Of a stretch of DNA of 64,000 nt, positions 61,147-64,000 are shown in pieces. The position numbers were made by a program, and so were the translations under genes. The notes beneath the pieces were generated by a model. That model was given only the letters and a program-made list of their open reading frames with translations, had not been told where the DNA came from and did not search any database. The stretch comes from an uncultured Lachnospiraceae bacterium (GTDB lineage Bacteria > Bacillota > Clostridia > Lachnospirales > Lachnospiraceae): the NCBI GenBank assembly GCA_910589385.1, contig CAJUTU010000001.1:186001-250000 (forward strand). The letters run 5' to 3'. Position 1 is the first letter of the stretch. Every line of letters starts with the position of its first letter.

Positions 61147-62775
61147 TTATTGCGCATTTCTTTTCCTTCTCACTATCATAGAAACAGCAAAATATACAAT
61201 CATCAGTGCCCAAACGCACGCTAAGGACGACAGAAGAATCACCGATGTAAGGGGCAGTTCGCCCAACTCCTCTTTTTCTGAACCGTCAAGTACACTCGCG
61301 CCCCCCGGCTGATCAAGGCGGTATAATGACGTAATCTCTTCAAAAAGTTTATCCATATACGCATCATCAATCGTTTCTCCTCTGCGCACTGATTTCACCG
61401 TGTTCTCTACAAGCTGTCCTGACGCATTACGAAGGGATGCGGAACCATTAAATACAGGTGTGATAAAGGTATGGTCTGTATTTTCCAGAAGCAGTTGTGC
61501 CGCCTGGATCTTCACATCATAATACATTGTATTATCTTCGCCGTATCTGGACAGATAGTCCTGATACGCTTTGGATTCCTGTGCTTTCGATGTCACAGGC
61601 ACATATCCTTCTGTCTCGGAATAGGCAATCTGGACATCATTGCTCAACAGATATTGGACAAACAGCCAGGAAACCAATACCTCCTGTGGATCGGATTTAT
61701 TAAAAATACATACGGAAGGCCCCTGTGAGATCATCTGCGGATTTTCTGTATCAAACTGCGGAATCGGCATGACCGCTGTTTCAAACTCTACGATCTTGTC
61801 TTCGCTCATATCGGACAACGGAGCATGGGTCCCCATCCATGTTGCCCCGGCTGTGGAATCTATAGCAAAAATACACTGCCCCGCGTTCAGGAAATTGGCC
61901 GGATAACTGGAAATCTTAAAAGTAGAAAACGCACCGCTCTCCCCATGCTCTGCAATGGTATACAACAGCTCTTTTGTTGTGTCATTAAAGAGCAGGATAT
62001 CCCCTTCTTTTGTGGAATATCCGGCCTCTCTTTGCTTCAGCATCTGGATCATCATATTATCTGTGGACTTATAGATAAAGGGAATCATCACCTTCTGTCC
62101 GTTTACCAGAAAATTTTCTTGATCATCCTGCGCCAGTGCGGACTCAGAAACCTCCCACACAAAATCCCATGTCAGCTTCTCCGGCAGTGTATATCCCAGC
62201 TCTTCTACAAATGTTTTATTAATATAGCAGGCTTCTGATGAGCGCATATAAGGCAGAGCATAATAATGGCCGTCAAACCGGCATTCCTCCAAAAACTGCG
62301 GAATGATCTCCTCTACTGTAGGCGCATCAAACCGGACTTCACTCCCGCCAAGTCCATATTCCGCATCTGCAAAAAGCTCATCTAAAGGAACTACCAGATT
62401 TTTCCCTGTCAGATAAGTAGCAATGTGATCCGGGTAGGTGATGCACACATTTGGCGTGGTATTCGTAGATATATTCGTGATCACATCATTATAAATTTTT
62501 CCATAATCCGTATACAAGCGCAGATTCACCTTAATATTGGGATAGGCCTGCTGAAAATCAGCGATCGCCTGTTCATAAATCGCTGTCTGGGTCTTATTTG
62601 TGTCGTTTTTGGCCCAAAATGTAATCTCATATTCCCTTGAGCTGTCGAACTCCTCAGGCATCTCAAAGGTATTCAGCCCTTTTGACCCATGACATCCGGC
62701 CAGACCAAGAACATTGCCCGCCGTCAGCGCCAGCAGAAAGAAAACGGACAGGACTTTTTTTCTCATTTTACTCAT
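61147..62775 (-). CDS. ABC sugar-transport binding protein with C-terminal membrane anchor
   Basis: A 542-residue extracellular solute-binding protein of family 1. The N-terminal signal VLSVFFLLALTAGNVLGLAGC gives a lipid-anchored Cys, then YEITFWAKNDTNKTQTAIYE and PNIKVNLRLYTDYGKI begin the binding fold. Unusually, after about residue 505 a second hydrophobic segment (TSVILLSSLACVWALMIVYF) and a basic end RRKRNAQ follow, predicting a C-terminal transmembrane anchor. The ATG overlaps the permease stop (ATGA). The substrate is probably an oligosaccharide or glycerol phosphate; it is not determined. Confidence 0.85.
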   Translation of the reverse strand: MSKMRKKVLSVFFLLALTAGNVLGLAGCHGSKGLNTFEMPEEFDSSREYEITFWAKNDTNKTQTAIYEQAIADFQQAYPNIKVNLRLYTDYGKIYNDVITNISTNTTPNVCITYPDHIATYLTGKNLVVPLDELFADAEYGLGGSEVRFDAPTVEEIIPQFLEECRFDGHYYALPYMRSSEACYINKTFVEELGYTLPEKLTWDFVWEVSESALAQDDQENFLVNGQKVMIPFIYKSTDNMMIQMLKQREAGYSTKEGDILLFNDTTKELLYTIAEHGESGAFSTFKISSYPANFLNAGQCIFAIDSTAGATWMGTHAPLSDMSEDKIVEFETAVMPIPQFDTENPQMISQGPSVCIFNKSDPQEVLVSWLFVQYLLSNDVQIAYSETEGYVPVTSKAQESKAYQDYLSRYGEDNTMYYDVKIQAAQLLLENTDHTFITPVFNGSASLRNASGQLVENTVKSVRRGETIDDAYMDKLFEEITSLYRLDQPGGASVLDGSEKEELGELPLTSVILLSSLACVWALMIVYFAVSMIVRRKRNAQ

Positions 62776-63647
62776 CCCTTTGTCCCTCCTCTCGACACTC
62801 CTGCCATAATTTTTTTACGGAAAATTAAGAACAGGATCACCAGAGGGACAGAGATCACCACAACGGCTGCCATCATTGCAGGAATATTTTCCCGGCCAAA
62901 CCCATTTTCCCGAATCTCCTGGATCCCGTTGGAAACCAGATAATAGTCCTCATCATCCGTGATCAACCGGGGCCAGATATAAGAATTCCAGCATTCGATC
63001 ACTTTCAAGATCGTGACCGTGATAATGGTCGGCCTGGACATCGGTATCATAACTTTCCATAAATATTTCCAGTCACTTGTGCCGTCCACTTTTGCCGCAT
63101 AATACAGGCTGTCCGGTATCTGCTCGAAATGCTCTTTCAGCAGGTAAATATAAAAGACAGACGTCACCGTGGGCAGTATCAGCCCCGGAAAAGTATTCCT
63201 CATATCCAGGTTTGTAATTGTCACAAAATTTGTAATGATCACCAGTTCATTCGGAATCATCATCAAAGAAAGAAAAATAAGAAACGCTATATTTTTCCCT
63301 TTAAATTCCAGCCGGGCAAATGCAAATGCAGCAAGTACGATCACGATCAACATAAGAGCTGTCGTCACGGCCGTGAAAATGATCGTATTCACAAAATATT
63401 TTCCGAGCGGTACAGCAGTAAACGCATCCACATAGTTCTGCAGGGTCGGTGATAATGTAAAAAATTTTGGAATATATTCCGAATTATATGCACCATAGCT
63501 TTTCAACGAGGTCAATACCATCCAGTAAAACGGAAACAGTACCACCACTGCCCAGAATGCCAGGAGTATATAGGTGGCCGTACGCAGCGCTTTTTTACGT
63601 GCTTTGGTATTTTTTTCGATTTTTATATAATCCATATTGCTTTTCAT
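62772..63647 (-). CDS. Carbohydrate ABC transporter permease (MalG-type)
   Basis: A 291-residue inner-membrane permease with about six helices. The family EAA loop is AAKVDGTSDWKYLWKVMIPM, between LILPTVTSVFYIYLLKEHFE and RPTIITVTILKVIECWNSYI. It pairs with the MalF-type permease upstream and the binding protein downstream. The start at 63647 follows GAAAGGAA; an ATG 12 codons earlier lacks a site. Confidence 0.9.
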   Translation of the reverse strand: MKSNMDYIKIEKNTKARKKALRTATYILLAFWAVVVLFPFYWMVLTSLKSYGAYNSEYIPKFFTLSPTLQNYVDAFTAVPLGKYFVNTIIFTAVTTALMLIVIVLAAFAFARLEFKGKNIAFLIFLSLMMIPNELVIITNFVTITNLDMRNTFPGLILPTVTSVFYIYLLKEHFEQIPDSLYYAAKVDGTSDWKYLWKVMIPMSRPTIITVTILKVIECWNSYIWPRLITDDEDYYLVSNGIQEIRENGFGRENIPAMMAAVVVISVPLVILFLIFRKKIMAGVSRGGTKG

Positions 63648-63740
63648 AATTTTGTTGTTCCTTTCAGGAAGTTGCTGCCGCAAAATAACTTGTGCATACT
63701 CAGGCGCAGAAAATGCATCCGGTATTTCAAACCATCGTAT

Positions 63741-64000
63741 TTAATAATGCACTTTCTTTTTACTGATCAGCAAATTGATACAGGTGATCGTAAGTACGAT
63801 AACAAATAAAATGATCGCTGCCGCAGACGCATAGGAGGGATAGCCGCCGCTGTCTCCGTACAGCATATCATAGACATATCCCACGATAGTATTCATTTCC
63901 GCCGCATTCAAGTCTGTCCCAAACAATGCCACTGCATCGCTGTATGCCTTAAAAGCGCCGATAAATCCTGTGATCACCAGATAAAAAATCATAGGCGAGA
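63741..64000 (-). CDS. 3' part of a sugar ABC transporter permease (MalF-type; cut by window edge)
   Basis: The last 86 or so codons of a permease. YLVITGFIGAFKAYSDAVAL and the final helix SAAAIILFVIVLTITCINLLI followed by KKKVHY are typical of MalF/UgpA-type subunits. The gene begins beyond the window and is read first in the operon with the MalG-type permease and the binding protein. Confidence 0.85.
   Translation of the reverse strand, partial: SPMIFYLVITGFIGAFKAYSDAVALFGTDLNAAEMNTIVGYVYDMLYGDSGGYPSYASAAAIILFVIVLTITCINLLISKKKVHY

Noticed and set aside
1..64000. tRNA, rRNA, CRISPR, insertion sequence or prophage genes
   Set aside because: None was recognised by reading both strands; a dedicated scan (tRNAscan, Infernal) would be needed to exclude small RNAs.

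Overview
The window looks like chromosome of a gut-type Lachnospiraceae (Clostridia, Firmicutes). Supporting signs are moderate G+C, strong AGGAGG ribosome binding sites, TTGACA/TATAAT promoters, a T-box in front of pheST, a yceD-rpmF pair, a pta-ackA acetate pathway, a YHCHIHFYLAG-type hybrid sensor kinase, DUF5685 and PF06541-type proteins, and LytTR/GHKL and BlaI/M56 regulators. No rRNA, tRNA, CRISPR, prophage or insertion sequence was recognised. The first and last genes are cut by the window edges.

Layout. 1-5.3 kb: a cut gene, a small membrane protein, a DnaJ-domain protein, a MATE transporter with a DUF5685 protein, and a solitary glycerol kinase. 5.7-11.6 kb: the most distinctive locus. 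A minus-strand operon encodes an SCP2 lipid-binding protein, a membrane-anchored alpha/beta hydrolase, a stand-alone condensation-type acyltransferase, an acyl carrier protein and an acyl-activating AMP ligase. A divergent TetR regulator and two GACC-NNN-GGTC operators overlap the operon promoter. This looks like a compact pathway that activates an acyl group, loads it on a carrier and transfers it to an unknown acceptor. 11.7-17.0 kb: a DUF4153 membrane protein preceded by a broken Fe-S protein gene, an unknown protein, an Mrp/NBP35 ATPase and a cytoplasmic GH5 glycosidase. 17.2-24.7 kb: rpmF, yceD, ackA, pta, mgtE, and on the plus strand tmcAL, a PF06541 membrane protein and an HD-domain protein.

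24.8-43.4 kb: mostly housekeeping genes on the minus strand: degV, a PFL/ACT pair, walJ-coaE-polA, a large hybrid histidine kinase, queA-RDD-sppA, and pheST under a Phe T-box. A HAD hydrolase and a nitroreductase lie on the plus strand between polA and the kinase. 43.6-50.6 kb: a complete intracellular sialic acid catabolic operon (nanE, nanA, SSS transporter, yhcH, nanK, RpiR regulator, nagA). It takes Neu5Ac to glucosamine-6-phosphate but carries no sialidase and no nagB, so it fits a scavenger of free sialic acid.

50.6-64 kb: a coiled-coil protein, a BlaI/M56 protease regulator pair, a GHKL/LytTR two-component system without a peptide signal gene, a cytidylate-kinase-like protein, a molybdenum cofactor operon (xdhC, moaA, MOSC-Mog fusion, moaC) without its client enzyme, an Asp/Ser-rich lipoprotein, and the downstream part of a sugar ABC transporter whose binding protein has an extra C-terminal membrane anchor.

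All coordinates, motifs and starts come from reading the sequence. Family names rest on recognised motifs without database searches.
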